Assembly: GCA_020726505.1 (NCBI GenBank)
Contig: JAHLEZ010000010.1
Coordinates: 1,054,001 to 1,118,000, forward strand
From: Leptodontidium sp. MPI-SDFR-AT-0119
Taxonomy: Eukaryota > Ascomycota > Leotiomycetes > Helotiales > Leptodontidiaceae
Length of the DNA stretch: 64,000 nt
Direction: 5' to 3'
Of this stretch, positions 1-12,867 are shown piece by piece. The position numbers and the translations under genes were made by a program. Positions within the stretch are counted from its first letter, which is position 1. Each line of letters opens with the position of its first letter. The notes beneath the pieces are model-generated. The model did not search any database. It was not told where the DNA came from and saw nothing but the letters and a program-made list of their open reading frames with translations.

Positions 1-1
1 G

Positions 2-184
2 GATGGTGGACTTTTGAGGATGGTGGACTTGGACGGCGTGGTGGTTGTGGAGGGCCATTTGCCTGGGTTTGACGAGACGGCTTTTGCTTCGGCTCCGAGG
101 AGGGAAGGAGACGGAGATGAAGTCGGAGTGCGTGACATGGTCGGTGATGTGGTTGTGGTTATTTTTTTTTTGGTGCAGGATTGA
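2..184 (+). CDS. Possible 3' end of a gene cut by the window edge
   Basis: A reading frame is open from the first bases of the window to a TGA at 182-184, giving about 60 residues. The composition looks protein-like: acidic and Gly/Val-rich, with a Gly-His-Leu-Pro-Gly-Phe stretch and a hydrophobic Val/Ile/Phe tail. No ATG is needed because the gene would begin upstream of the window. I do not recognise the family. A T-run followed by GGTGCAG just before the stop could be an intron acceptor, in which case the true end lies slightly further on. The alternative is a chance open frame. Confidence 0.35.
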   Translation, partial: DGGLLRMVDLDGVVVVEGHLPGFDETAFASAPRREGDGDEVGVRDMVGDVVVVIFFLVQD

Positions 185-2082
185 AGTGATGTATGGGTGT
201 GAAAAGACTTCTCTTAGTTTCGAAGAAGTCTGCATGGATCGTGAAGTTGGAATTGCTCAAAAGAGTTTGCTCTGTGACGAAAAATCGAGGAATCTTAAGG
301 AAGAAGAACTTGAGCAAAAGAATTCCTAGAAGTAGGATTAAGAAATAACTCAGCAAGCGAGGGTGTTGCTAAATAAACCCACAGATGGTAGTATTGTGGG
401 TGACGCAAAATAGGATACTATTTCCGCTTAGCCCTCCTATTGTCAAGTGAATTTAGCGCTAAACGTCACGATGTAGTCCAGAACATATTCAATCTAGGTA
501 AAAATGAACTGGCCAGAAATGACACCAAGCGATTGTTGACACGATTTTTTTTGTGTATATCATAGTATACTATTGCCAATGCAGTCTCTGGGAGTATTTT
601 GACACCTCGAATCTCATTTGACGATGTTCTAATGCCACAAACACTAGTAAGCGAGAAATTCGGACTTCTCAGGGGCTCTCGCTAAACCCCACCATGAAAT
701 CGAAATCCAGTGATGTTAGTACGTTGACTTTCTCCGGCGCTAGGAATAGTCTAGTAATGCCCAACAATCATTTCAAGAGGCATACGTGAGGAGTATTAAT
801 CTGCGAGACATGTCGCGAAAATGAGGAAACGATCCGGAGGCGAGCTGGTTCTGATACAATTGGCACTCCTTGCGGATTCGCCTTGACATAGGATACTTCA
901 GCTTATAAACTGTAGCTTCGATCAGATAACCAATATCGTACTTTCTTTAGCTAGCCCTTGTTTGTTCAAGAGAGATGAAGACGCAACTGGTGTTTGGGCA
1001 AGAACTCTTCCAGCAGACATTTCCTCGGAACTATGAATGCAGCTGATCAAAACCTTCTCAAGGCAGGATTGGGGTGCAGCTTGCTGTATTCATGCCAGAC
1101 ACTCGTCGCGGCTAGTATAAGATCGAGGATGGAACCGTATTCCCTCGATTCTCGATAACACAACTGCGACTAGCGGTGAAAACGGCGGGTTTTGTGAGAT
1201 GATGTATCTGTCGGACTTCACACTCGTGAGAAATCCGATTCTAATGAATAGAAAATTTAGATCGCTAATTTTTTTACGAGAAGCGAAGGTCTACGTTCTG
1301 TAAGATAAGAAAAAGGCTTGAGGCACGAGTAATAACGTTATGGGAGGGAATCTAATTCGGGATGACAACAGAACGTAACGCAACCCCTGACTAAAGTCTC
1401 GCTTAATCTGCCAACGGCAGCGGCTGTGGTGGAAAGGGGGCACATCGCAATCCAAGCTCACACTTTGACAAGAAGCAGAACAGGAAAGAAGAAACAAGCC
1501 GAGGTATCAGCTGCCAACCTTCTTCTTCGGCCGAAACCATTATTCAACAAAAATTTCTGTTGAGCAATTGCCATCCTCTAAGCATCCAAGAAAGAAATCC
1601 TTTCAAATTGCGAGGATTGCTCTTATCTGACATCGATAGGGGGAGGCTGAATCGCTTGGTAAGTAAGCCAAGGCTAAGAACCATATCCCACGCGGAAGAT
1701 AAAAGATATATGAGACAAAGAATCAATGCCGATGGCTTCGTCGGCCGGTGGCATCGTCAGCATCACCGTTCCCAACAGTTTGAGGGCCGGTATTGGTCCG
1801 TGTGGGGTGCATTGAATTTTTCTTACATGGCGCGAATCTGAAGATGTATCTTAAGTAGAGATACTCCTGTTTCTAGAAGTACTTTGTCTGTTTTTTTGCA
1901 TGTTCGCAAGTCGATCAAGCAACTTCTTCGCTGCGTTTATAAAGAGCTTGTCCGCCGTGCTCGTTTTTCGTGCTGTTCTCTATTACAAACTCCAGAATAT
2001 CGACCAATCGAGACCCAGTTTGGAAATACATTGATCAATAAGACCCCATTTTCTTGTCTTCGATTTCTCACATCCTGCAATC
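185..2082. other. Intergenic, no gene seen
   Basis: About 1.9 kb without a convincing gene. The open frames here are short and have no recognisable motif. The last few hundred bases before 2083 are pyrimidine- and AT-rich and probably hold the promoter and leader of the downstream DUF829 gene. Confidence 0.6.
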
Positions 2083-2991
2083 ATGCCTTCCAGAATAGAA
2101 CCCGAAGAGGCCCCTCTGCTTGCCTCGCCAACACCAGCAAAGCCACTGTCAGCATTCAAGCGACTCTCCCCAATCGTCAGAATTTACACGCCCCCCGAAT
2201 CAACAACAGCTTCCTCTGCAACAGATCCCACCACCATCCTCTTCTGCTCCTGGATGAACGCATCCTCCAAACACATCGACTACTACACGAGGACGTACAT
2301 GCGTCTCTATCCCTCAGCGCGAATCATCCTCGTGACAATAAACACCAAGCAATTCATGCTCGAGACCGAAGTCCGGCGACGCAAAGACATCGCCGAAGCC
2401 GTCACTGCTCTTTTGGCCGAAGACCAATCCACCCAGAGATTGCACGTGCACTCGCTCAGCAACGGAGGCGCGAAAAGAGTCTACGGCGTGGCGGGAGCTT
2501 TCAAAGCGAAAACCGGCAAGACGCTCCAGATGAGATCGCACATCATCGATTCCGCGCCAGGCATCCCTAAATTCCGGAGAGACATCCATGCCCTTGCCGT
2601 TCCGGCGAGGAATTTCTCTTTGTTTCCGTGGTTGGCGTTCATGTCTGTTATTTATGCTGTTACGTCCGTTGTGTACGTGGCTGTTAATTGGATGCCGAAG
2701 TCTTTCTGGCATCAGCTAGTTTGGGGCCCGACGTTTGGGTTTTATAATAAGGAGTTGTTTGATGAGAAGTGTGTTAAGGCGTATATTTATAGTAAAGAGG
2801 ACTTGGCTATCGATTGGAGGGATGTGGAGGCTCATGCGAAGGTTACGCAGGAGAAGGGCTACCGAGTTGTGACGAAGTTGGTGGAGGGCGCTGAGCATGT
2901 TCAGCAGTTCAGGGGAAAGGGTGGGGAGCAGGATTATTGGGGGTGGGTTCAGAGGATCTGGGGAATGGCCATGGGTGTTGGTGAGAAGTGA
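2083..2991 (+). CDS. DUF829/TMEM53-like (PaxU-type) alpha/beta-hydrolase-like protein
   Basis: A single-exon gene of 302 residues. It resembles the DUF829 family, which includes animal TMEM53 and the fungal PaxU proteins of indole-diterpene clusters. An early Phe-Cys-Ser-Trp-Met motif (around residues 54-58) is followed by a degenerate nucleophile elbow, His-Ser-Leu-Ser-Asn-Gly-Gly, with the candidate serine at residue 126. Acidic and histidine residues near the C-terminus (Gly-Ala-Glu-His-Val) could complete a triad. A hydrophobic stretch at about residues 195-220 may be a membrane segment. No prenyltransferase, P450 or other indole-diterpene gene lies nearby, so a role in that pathway is not supported; substrate unknown. 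The ATG at 2083 is the first in frame and follows a CAATC-rich leader. Confidence 0.85.
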   Translation: MPSRIEPEEAPLLASPTPAKPLSAFKRLSPIVRIYTPPESTTASSATDPTTILFCSWMNASSKHIDYYTRTYMRLYPSARIILVTINTKQFMLETEVRRRKDIAEAVTALLAEDQSTQRLHVHSLSNGGAKRVYGVAGAFKAKTGKTLQMRSHIIDSAPGIPKFRRDIHALAVPARNFSLFPWLAFMSVIYAVTSVVYVAVNWMPKSFWHQLVWGPTFGFYNKELFDEKCVKAYIYSKEDLAIDWRDVEAHAKVTQEKGYRVVTKLVEGAEHVQQFRGKGGEQDYWGWVQRIWGMAMGVGEK

Positions 2992-3352
2992 AGAGATGGT
3001 GTGTTGAAGAGACTACTTGGTGGAATAGGAAGAAATGTTCGTACCTATAAATATAAGATACTAAACGCAGAGAATGATAACGAATCATTAGACGGATGTG
3101 CTAATAATGAGCGATCAAACTGGAAATTTCAATATCACGAGTCTGTTCTAGTACTTATTCCAACGAGCTTGGACTTCTTTTTGGTTGTCAAAAACATATT
3201 TCCATCTCGCTTCCAAACAAATGGACTGATTACCTAGCACTCTACAGCTCTTACGACAAATTCCAGGCAAAAGCATACGTCTTTGGTGATCAGGCTCTGT
3301 CCACAACCTAGCCCCGCCATATCCTACACAAACTCTACGCTAATAGACGACA
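2992..3352. other. Intergenic between convergent gene ends
   Basis: This 361-bp AT-rich spacer separates the 3' ends of the DUF829 gene (plus) and the HD-domain gene (minus). It probably holds both 3' UTRs. No other structure was seen. Confidence 0.6.
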
Positions 3353-4078
3353 CTACTCAGTATCATCACCTTCAGTCACATCCGTAGAACTCTCCCCATT
3401 CATAACTTTAAGCACCGCCGCCCCAGCCGCTTCCACACCAACCTCCTCCGCCCACCAATCCCGAAACAACCTCATCCTCTTCGTAGCCTCACGCGCCATC
3501 CTTCTCCCGGGTTCAGTCTTCATAGTCTCCTCCAGGGCAAAAAGCTTCCAATCCATCATCTCCACAGAGGCATGCATATCCCTCGTCGTCCTGGCCCCAC
3601 CATACGTGAAAACCCGACCAATCCCAACAGCACCAATGGCATCCAGACGATCTGCATCCTGAACGACTGCCAGCTCAGGGTATTGCGCTATGAGCTTCAT
3701 GACGCGAGAAGGGTCTTTCATCTCTGAATTCCAGGATACGCCGAGACAGATCGTTTGGACTTTTTCGGCGAGCGAAGGGGTGGCGCCGAAGTCGAGGAGG
3801 AGATCCCGGACTTGAGTTGCTGGATCTTGGCCTTCTTGGAGGTATTTCCTGTCTCCGACATCGTGGAGCATTGCGCCGAGAGTGATTACTGTAGGATCGA
3901 GACTTGGAGCGCTTGTTGTGCTGTTCGTGGCGGTGGATGCTGTGATGGATGAGGAGATGAGGAGGGCTAGGCCGACGACTCGTTTGATGTGGTTGAAATC
4001 GTGGGAGCCATCGAGTTTGTTCATGTAGATCTCTACATAGTCTCTGACTTTTTCGATCAGATCTTCATTGTTGGTCAT
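3353..4078 (-). CDS. HD-domain metal-dependent phosphohydrolase
   Basis: A single-exon gene of 241 residues. The HD-superfamily metal ligands are visible: His26/His30 in Ser-His-Asp-Phe-Asn-His, the His72-Asp73 doublet in Met-Leu-His-Asp-Val-Gly-Asp, and Asp141 in Gln-Asp-Ala-Asp-Arg-Leu-Asp-Ala. The Asp-Ala-Asp-Arg-Leu-Asp-Ala-Ile-Gly-Ala signature and the length match the small YpgQ/YedJ-like HD hydrolases of bacteria and fungi, which act on nucleotides or related phosphate esters. Residues 43-62 form a Ser/Thr-rich insertion between the first and second metal motifs, probably a flexible loop. The substrate cannot be told from sequence. The protein has no signal peptide and is likely cytosolic. 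Confidence 0.9.
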   Translation of the reverse strand: MTNNEDLIEKVRDYVEIYMNKLDGSHDFNHIKRVVGLALLISSSITASTATNSTTSAPSLDPTVITLGAMLHDVGDRKYLQEGQDPATQVRDLLLDFGATPSLAEKVQTICLGVSWNSEMKDPSRVMKLIAQYPELAVVQDADRLDAIGAVGIGRVFTYGGARTTRDMHASVEMMDWKLFALEETMKTEPGRRMAREATKRMRLFRDWWAEEVGVEAAGAAVLKVMNGESSTDVTEGDDTE

Positions 4079-4896
4079 ATCTAAGAGCGTGGAAAGTGTT
4101 GAGAGCTGAGTAGTCGCGGTGTGATTGAAGGTGTTGATGGTTCGAGAGTGGGTCTGAAGTTTCGATGGGATTGGGCTTGCTCTGGGGCTGAAATGTGCCT
4201 TTTATAGCTGGAAATGTAGAGTGTCACAGAGAGACACCGGAGTAAGCAATGTGACTCATTCACCGCAGTGCATCTCACATAGATTGAAGGATAATAAACA
4301 ACTTCATCGACGTGTCTGTGACGCTTGGACACGAGACGCGAACTCACGTGTCGATTTCACGACATACATGGGTGTCAGTCAAGCTGCGGCCCAATGCCGA
4401 AGGTCGGAATAAATGAGATATGACCTGGAGAGAGAGATGAGATGGGTATTTTTAGGTTGGAGCTTGATGGGAACACGAACTAGCTTCAGTTGAAGATTGA
4501 AAATAGTAGGAAGCAAGGGAGCTTTTCCAATCGCTGTGAGGAGGCTCGGAGATCAAGAGAAGAAGAAACGACGGGAAAAAATGAAAATGGGACGAAATAA
4601 GCGTACTCGACTGCTTAGAAATAACAAGATTTATAAAGAATTCCATAGAGAGAAGATATCGCATACGAAATGGATTGGACAAGTGTTTGCTAAACCGCTC
4701 TGAAAACTGCAGCCATGCCAATTTTCAATATCGCTGTATCCCAAACTGAGTAAAGGCTACTCATTGCAATCATCTTCCTTTGAGGCTAGAACTATAACAC
4801 TCCAAAGAAAACACAGTAACTTCTGAGTTCAAGGATTCTAGCGCACGTCGCTAGACCGGTAGCACCACAACAACTCTCCAACCTCCACCATCCAAG
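4079..4896. other. Intergenic, likely promoter of the HD-domain gene
   Basis: This stretch of about 820 bp lies between the HD gene start and the 3' end of the isochorismatase-family gene, both on the minus strand. The half nearest 4079 should be promoter and leader. No RNA gene or repeat was seen. Confidence 0.55.
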
Positions 4897-5544
4897 CTAA
4901 TTCACCCAACCCTCCCATTCCCCCACAACCCCCTCAGTCTTCTCAATCGTAGCAAACTCCCGCAAACTCTCCGTATGAACCCTATGCACAACCTCCGCAT
5001 CAAACCACTCATCACCAACCCCCTTCCTCCAAGCAGCCGTCGCATCCTCCACGAAAACAACCTCTCCCTCCTCCCCACCCTTCCCATCCGCAACTTTAAG
5101 ATTTCCCGCCATCCTTGTTGTAGTATTAACGCAATGATCCGTCGTCAGGCCAGCAAGATACAGCTTCCCAGGCTCGCCGGCGAAGTGCTCGCGTAGGATT
5201 TCCTCGAGGTTCGTGCCGATGAAGCTGGAGTTGACGGTCTTGACTATGACGATCTCATCGTTGATGGGCTGGGCGAAGGTTTGGAAGGCGAATCCTGGGG
5301 CAGATGGATGGAGGGGCGAGGTTGGAGAGAGAGATGAGTGTTGAACGTGGATTATTTTGTGGCGGGGTTGTGATGAGGAGGGGCTTGAAGAGATGAGTTT
5401 GCGGTAGCTGGCCAGGAGAGATTCTGCGTTTCGTTCGAATGAAGGGTTGCTTCTTGACGGGCCCCAGTGGGTTGGATGTGTTAAGCCTTGTTGGACGTCG
5501 ATCAGAATAAAGGCTGTCCTCGGTTGTGGTTGTGGAGGTCCCAT
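4897..5544 (-). CDS. Isochorismatase-family cysteine hydrolase
   Basis: A single-exon gene of 215 residues with the family catalytic triad in place. Asp16 sits in Phe-Ile-Leu-Ile-Asp-Val-Gln-Gln, Lys102 in Ile-Val-Lys-Thr-Val-Asn-Ser-Ser-Phe, and the nucleophile Cys138 in Gly-Leu-Thr-Thr-Asp-His-Cys-Val-Asn-Thr. Such enzymes hydrolyse vinyl ethers or amides (isochorismate, nicotinamide, N-carbamoylsarcosine). The Thr-Thr-Asp-His-Cys form is typical of the broad fungal and bacterial 'cysteine hydrolase' subgroup and does not fix the substrate. There is no secretion signal. It is oriented like the upstream HD gene but separated by about 820 bp, so a shared transcript is unlikely. Confidence 0.93.
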   Translation of the reverse strand: MGPPQPQPRTAFILIDVQQGLTHPTHWGPSRSNPSFERNAESLLASYRKLISSSPSSSQPRHKIIHVQHSSLSPTSPLHPSAPGFAFQTFAQPINDEIVIVKTVNSSFIGTNLEEILREHFAGEPGKLYLAGLTTDHCVNTTTRMAGNLKVADGKGGEEGEVVFVEDATAAWRKGVGDEWFDAEVVHRVHTESLREFATIEKTEGVVGEWEGWVN

Positions 5545-6081
5545 GTTGTTGTTTCGTTCTTTTCATATGGTTAAAGGTATCCTTGGATTGATGTAGAATT
5601 CTTCGCTAAATACCCAGGTTGCTCAAGTCTTGAGTTACTTTGGAAACAATTCGATATATATGTGTATATAGGTACGCAGCCCTAAGAATTCTGACAAATA
5701 GTGATATTACGTCAAAATGTTGTGAAGGCACTTGCGGAGTTACTTCCTGTCACTTGAAGGGCGCCGAAGTGCCGAGATTTGGCCGCGAAGCGCCTAAGTC
5801 ATACATTCCTTGGAATCAGACTTACTGGAACAGGAAAGAACTTGGCCTCCTGAAAAAGATTGTGGTTGGTAAGTGTAATTGAGACAGCTACCAAGACTCG
5901 CCAGCCATTTCCCTACCATCTATCGTAATTCATTATGTCGTGTCCCTCAAAACAAAAAAGCAAATACTTTTCCCCAATTCGCCTTCACCCAGATTGCCGC
6001 GCAGCTAACAGAAAACTCCACCGTAATGCCTGCCATATATATCCCATTAACTCATGTCGGTCTGTCCATATCAGCTCGTAA
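5545..6081. other. Intergenic
   Basis: This stretch of about 540 bp holds the promoter and leader of the isochorismatase-family gene (minus) and, near 6081, the 3' UTR of MRE11 (minus). A short TATATATGTGTATATA-like stretch lies near 5653-5669. No further gene was seen. Confidence 0.55.
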
Positions 6082-8313
6082 TCACTTTCTTCTAGAAGAA
6101 GAAGCCACTGGCTCAAAAGCATCGTCATCATCATCCGAAATCTCATCGTCACTCAACTCCTTGGCGGCCTGTGTCTTTGCCTGAGATTGTGTGAAGTTGA
6201 TCTGCGTTTGTCGTCCTCTAGATGTTATAGCAGCAGCTCTCTTTGGTTGTGACTTCGCTGGGGCAGGTTCATCATCCAGCATGATAACATCGTCATCCTC
6301 GTCATCACTTGGCTCCAAAACCTTCTTCCGACCTCTCGCGGGTGCCTTTGCCTTCGGTGCAGCCTTGGGCTTAGCAGGAGCTCTCTTAGCTGGGGCTTTC
6401 TTCGCTGGGGCCTTCTTGGTTGTAGTTGAAATGACAGACTCGTTGTCATCGTCACTTGCTGCAGCTGCCTTCTTTGCACCACGCTTCGCGGCGGGCTTGG
6501 GGGTATCGTCTTCGTCTTCCTCACCATCTTCGATGTAAACCATTGAGCCAGGTTGGTCAGCCCATTCTCCGTCTACATCAGAGTCCCAACCAGCAGGTAC
6601 AGGCTTCAAGATTCCCTTTCTCTTAGGCTTTTTGACACCAGCCTTGAAGTCAGCATTTTGCTTCTCACGCAGACGCTCCATAGCAGGCTCGAGGTCATCT
6701 TCCTCATCATCCAAACCCATCAAGTCTCTGACTCCCGAAGCAAGACTGTCGACAATGAATGTGTCCATAGCGTGCTTGTCATCCTTCTCAACGAACTGGG
6801 TGACAGCATCTCCGAAAGGCTCTTGAGGGAGAATCTTGAGCGATTGGGCTGCAAGAAACTCGTGGACAAGCTTGCCGACCTTGACACTATCGTTGCTAAT
6901 AGCAGCGAGAACTTCAGCATCGGGCATTTCCTTCTCGCCAGAGTTGGTTTTCCCTGAGCTTGTTAGCGGCGTTCTGTCTGATCATGGGGATTAATTTACT
7001 GCTTGCTGTCTTCTTTCTGTGGAACTGCACCACATCCTTTCGGTTTGCAACTTTATCAGAGAATCGATTGGAGAATCGCTGGGGATTTTCACAGTCAAAT
7101 TTACCCCCATCTGGTGCCGAGTACTCAACTCTGAGCCTAACGAGTGGCAATGGTATCTCATCTGGTGGGTCATTAGGATCTTGGATCGACAGCCACTCCT
7201 CCTTAGCCTCTTCAATAAGCTCATTGACCACCTTGGCCAACTGAACAGTCAACTGGCTTCTGTGGTCCTTCATTTTCGCAAGGCGTTTGAAGCGGTCATC
7301 CTCCGCAAGCACTAGCTCACGATGAACGAATGGTCTGACAGACTTGATGCGGTGCTTCTCGACTGTGAAGTCGCAGCCGGTGACACTAAGAATAGCAACA
7401 TGCTTTGACACTGCTTCTCCAGGAACGAGCGATGTTGCCACGGAGGAACCAGGCTGCATGACATGAAAACCCATCTCCGGATTCTCACGTGGATCGATTA
7501 GGCACTCATGTTCGTGACCCCAGACAACGAGATCTAAGAACTCTGGCAAAAAGCGCTCAGGGAGGTAACCGGTCTCCGTATGGGCATGATGATTTTGGTG
7601 GACAGCCATCAAGTTAAACCATTCCTTCTTCTGTACTTTTGGTGAGAAGAACTTGACATGGCCCTCTCTGAAGGTCCGGTACAATCTCTCGTCTCGAACA
7701 TTGCTCAGGCCATAGAGTGCCAGCTTGGTATTGCCCTTCTGCAGAAGAACTGGTTTAACCTCGATTTGGTCCGACTCAGGAGTTCGACCAAAATAGTTGA
7801 GCAGTCCAGAAACCTGGAGAAGATCGAGGGAACATAGGTGGCCATCTCCTGTGGGATCATCGTGATTGCCGTGAATAGAGAAGACGGGAATTGCAACATT
7901 GATGTCAGGGTCCTCGTAGTTGACAATGTTAAAGGCACCATCGAAGACTTCGTTTGCATCGCTAAGAAACCTGAGTTCGCAAGGCTTCTCCCCTAAGCAG
8001 TTTTGTCGAAGAGATCGCATGACTTGGTAGATGGACTTTCGTGATGGCTTATTGTCGTGGAATAAGTCACCAGCTAGGAGGACCATATCAACCTAGACAC
8101 TGTCAGAGATGTTGTGCGCATTCAATGGGAGTCACTCACATCTTGGTCTTTTGCCAACCGCATGACTTCGTCGAAACTCTTCCACGAATCATCCTTTCGG
8201 ACTGGGTCTCGTTCTTCGTATCCAACATGACTATCAGTAGCAATGAGGATACGGATTGTATCCGCGCCTGTAGCACCTGTAAGTATGGAGTCAATAGAAG
8301 GAGCAAGGTGCAA
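6082..8313 (-). CDS. mre11: Double-strand break repair nuclease MRE11
   Basis: Model: exons 8140-8313, 7000-8092 and 6082-6953, 712 residues. The introns (47 and 46 nt) have GTGAGT/TAG and GTAAAT/CAG borders; the second has a GCTAAC branch site. This is the nuclease subunit of the MRE11-RAD50-NBS1/XRS2 complex, which senses and trims DNA ends in the nucleus. The phosphodiesterase motifs appear in order: Asp-Ser-His-Val-Gly-Tyr, Gly-Asp-Leu-Phe-His-Asp, Gly-Asn-His-Asp-Asp-Pro, Val-His-Gln-Asn-His and Trp-Gly-His-Glu-His-Glu. The C-terminal third is a low-complexity tail of Ala-Pro-Lys runs and acidic Ser/Asp patches with a short Arg-Gly-Arg element, as is common in fungal MRE11. The N-terminus is uncertain: a 43-nt intron could join an upstream start (Met-Pro-Pro-Pro-Arg, near 8335) to the same frame. 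It diverges from RSM19. Confidence 0.96.
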
Positions 8314-8713
8314 ACGGACTTCTCGGCGGAGGCATCTGGTACGTAGATACTTTCTTTCCTAAATGCGCTGCTTTTGTTGCTTTTGTTGCTTTTGTTGCTT
8401 TTGTTGAGGCACTCTAGTGCACCTGGATAGCCTTCACGGATAGATGTGCAACCAAAGATAAATCTTCTGGTTGTGATGTTGCTTCAATGTAGAGGGGAAA
8501 GCTGTTGGATGCGCGGTAGGTATTTATCGAAGTTCTGGGGGAGACGCGACGGATTTAGCGTGGATGGAAGCCCTGCAAATGTCGCAGCCTAGCCCACCTC
8601 GCCAATTCATTTGGGCAGTCAGCAGCCAGCCTCAGCCTCACCCGGACAAACGAACTTTTGTTGAAGCGAGCTCAAGAAGACGACAAACCTTCACTCGCAT
8701 CACCACCAAAACA
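8314..8713. other. Shared divergent promoter of MRE11 and RSM19
   Basis: This 400-bp space separates the MRE11 start (minus) and the RSM19 start (plus), so both promoters must lie here. It contains a four-copy 9-bp tandem repeat listed separately. No TATA box is obvious on the RSM19 side. Confidence 0.6.
8371..8406 (+). repeat. Tandem repeat, CTTTTGTTG x 4
   Basis: Four exact copies of the 9-bp unit CTTTTGTTG run head to tail inside the MRE11/RSM19 divergent promoter. A pure T/G-biased tract of this kind may exclude nucleosomes, which is inference. Confidence 0.9.
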
Positions 8714-9148
8714 ATGAATCCTACACGAGCGCTTCTAGCGCGCTCAGTATGGAAAGGTACATTGAATCCGTGCCTGATTGAACAAGAATGACGATCACTA
8801 ACAGCTCATAGGACCTAATATCGTGCCGTAAGACTGGCAACATCTCCAGCAACTTCCATCCTCTAACTTCGATTAGACTCCCCATTCAAAGAGCTGCACC
8901 AGGACAGAAGGTTCCTCCGATCAAGACCCAGGCCCGATCCGCGACCATCCTCCCGAACTTCGTGGGACTTGTGTTCCAAGTGCACAATGGAAAGATATAC
9001 AACGATGTAGCGATCACAGAAGACATGGTTGGACACAAGCTGGGAGAATTTTCAGTGTATGTCCTCCTTGTCTTCGGAATAGAATTCGGACTGATCACAA
9101 TACAGGACGAGAAAAAATTTCTCGTACAAGCAGAGTAAGAACAAGTAG
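8714..9148 (+). CDS. rsm19: Mitochondrial small-subunit ribosomal protein S19
   Basis: Four small exons (8714-8756, 8812-8827, 8877-9056, 9106-9148) encode 93 residues; the second exon is only 16 nt. The joined protein has the S19 signature: Arg-Ser-Val-Trp-Lys-Gly-Pro near the start, [12 protein letters not shown] in the middle, then Phe-Gln-Val-His-Asn-Gly-Lys and Gly-His-Lys-Leu-Gly-Glu-Phe. It ends in the lysine-rich Tyr-Lys-Gln-Ser-Lys. The protein binds 16S-type rRNA in the head of the small mitoribosomal subunit. All splice borders are GT-AG, and two introns have a CTAAC branch site. No single open frame covers the gene, so it is easily missed by ORF calling. Confidence 0.95.
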
Positions 9149-9606
9149 ACAGGGTGGAACTGCATGTGGAAAGGCGTTTTGGGAGCGATCAACGAATTGT
9201 CTGTTGGAAAATGAGTGTACTATACGATTTACCAACCTCTCACGTACTGGTGGGATGTATCATAGGGTGCTGGATGGTGAAGTGAGGGGCCGTTTCCGAG
9301 CGCAACGGGTGAGGCCATGATGCCCTCTTCGAAACGTGTACACAAATGCAGCAATAAACTCGAAAGCGTGGACATCGTTCTGCAAAGACATCACCTCGGC
9401 ATCTGTATCAGTCATTGTGATTTTGGGGTTTGTATGTTGTGTGTCATTATCCTAGCAACCCTCCGTTGTGCAAATCTAGCACTTTTGCCCAGATAATGAT
9501 TGCCATATTCCGTGGCAACGTAACGCCTCATTATGCACTGAACGCCACCCATCGCATGCCTCCAAACCAAACCAAGCCGTAGCTTCCTGTATGTCCAAGT
9601 ATTTCT
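9149..9606. other. Intergenic between convergent RSM19 and TAF10
   Basis: These 458 bp separate the 3' ends of RSM19 (plus) and TAF10 (minus) and presumably hold both 3' UTRs. Nothing else was seen. Confidence 0.55.
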
Positions 9607-10232
9607 TCATCTATAGAACTCTCCCCTCTTCACATTGACGCCATACTCGCCAACAGCCATTCCCAAGTCTTCCATTGTGAGCACTGTCCTGTTTTGACTT
9701 CCACCTTGTCCACCGCCTCCATACCCAGGTCGCTGAATACCAAGGGGTCCGCCCCGACCTGCTTGCTCTTTGCTACCTGGTGCAGCAGCTGGCTGGCCTG
9801 GTACAGGAAATCCTGCAGCAGCACCAAGGTTGCCCATAGGGTTGTTCGCGTTCGAGGAGTTGGATGAACGGATACGGGAGTATTGATAAGCATCAGCCGC
9901 GATATCAGCTATGAACTTTTGGGTCGCTAGAGCGAGGAGTCGGGCAAGGCGGGGGTCTGTCTGTGGAGGAGGAGGAAGGCCGGCTTTTGTCAGATAATAG
10001 TTCGTTACTGCATCGGGGATCTAGAGCAGTGTTAGATCAGTTGAAGCATAAAGGGACTCGAACATACAATTGGCGCATAGTCGTCCATCTTAGAGAGGAA
10101 GTCTTTCAAGGAGGCATCCTTCCGAGTTGGCAGCTTTGGGTCAGCAGCCGGCGCAACTGGATCAACCTCATCCTCTTTGTTAGAGACGGGAAGGAGGTCC
10201 TTCGTGGGATCTGGAGAGTCCGCGTTCGCCAT
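9607..10232 (-). CDS. taf10: TFIID/SAGA subunit TAF10
   Basis: Exons 10068-10232 and 9607-10020 are split by a 47-nt GTATGT/TAG intron and encode 192 residues. The histone-fold region is recognisable: [19 protein letters not shown] before the intron border and after it, then Asn-Tyr-Tyr-Leu-Thr-Lys-Ala-Gly. A helix follows with [18 protein letters not shown]. TAF10 pairs with TAF3, TAF8 or SPT7 inside TFIID and SAGA. A Gly/Pro/Ala-rich loop interrupts the fold before the final helix (Leu-Thr-Met-Glu-Asp-Leu), as in other fungal TAF10 proteins. It shares a 215-bp divergent promoter with PRP43. Confidence 0.95.
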
Positions 10233-10447
10233 TGTGTCTGAATGCTATTTGGGACTCGATGATGAAACTGGAGTCTGGGGCAGCTGGAGTTGATGATGGG
10301 GACAGTCACATGACTGATAAACGTTAGCGTGTTTCGTTATCGGAATGCTCACTGCCACTTTTTTTTCGTCAACCAAATCTTAAGGGCAGCCTTGTCGCGC
10401 AAATTGAAGTAAACACAACAGACCTCCTGTTCCAGTCAGCTATCACC

Positions 10448-12867
<2,420 letters not shown>

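Noticed and set aside
2083..2991. PaxU homology as evidence for an indole-diterpene cluster
   Set aside because: The family is widespread, and no prenyltransferase, P450 or GGPP synthase is nearby.
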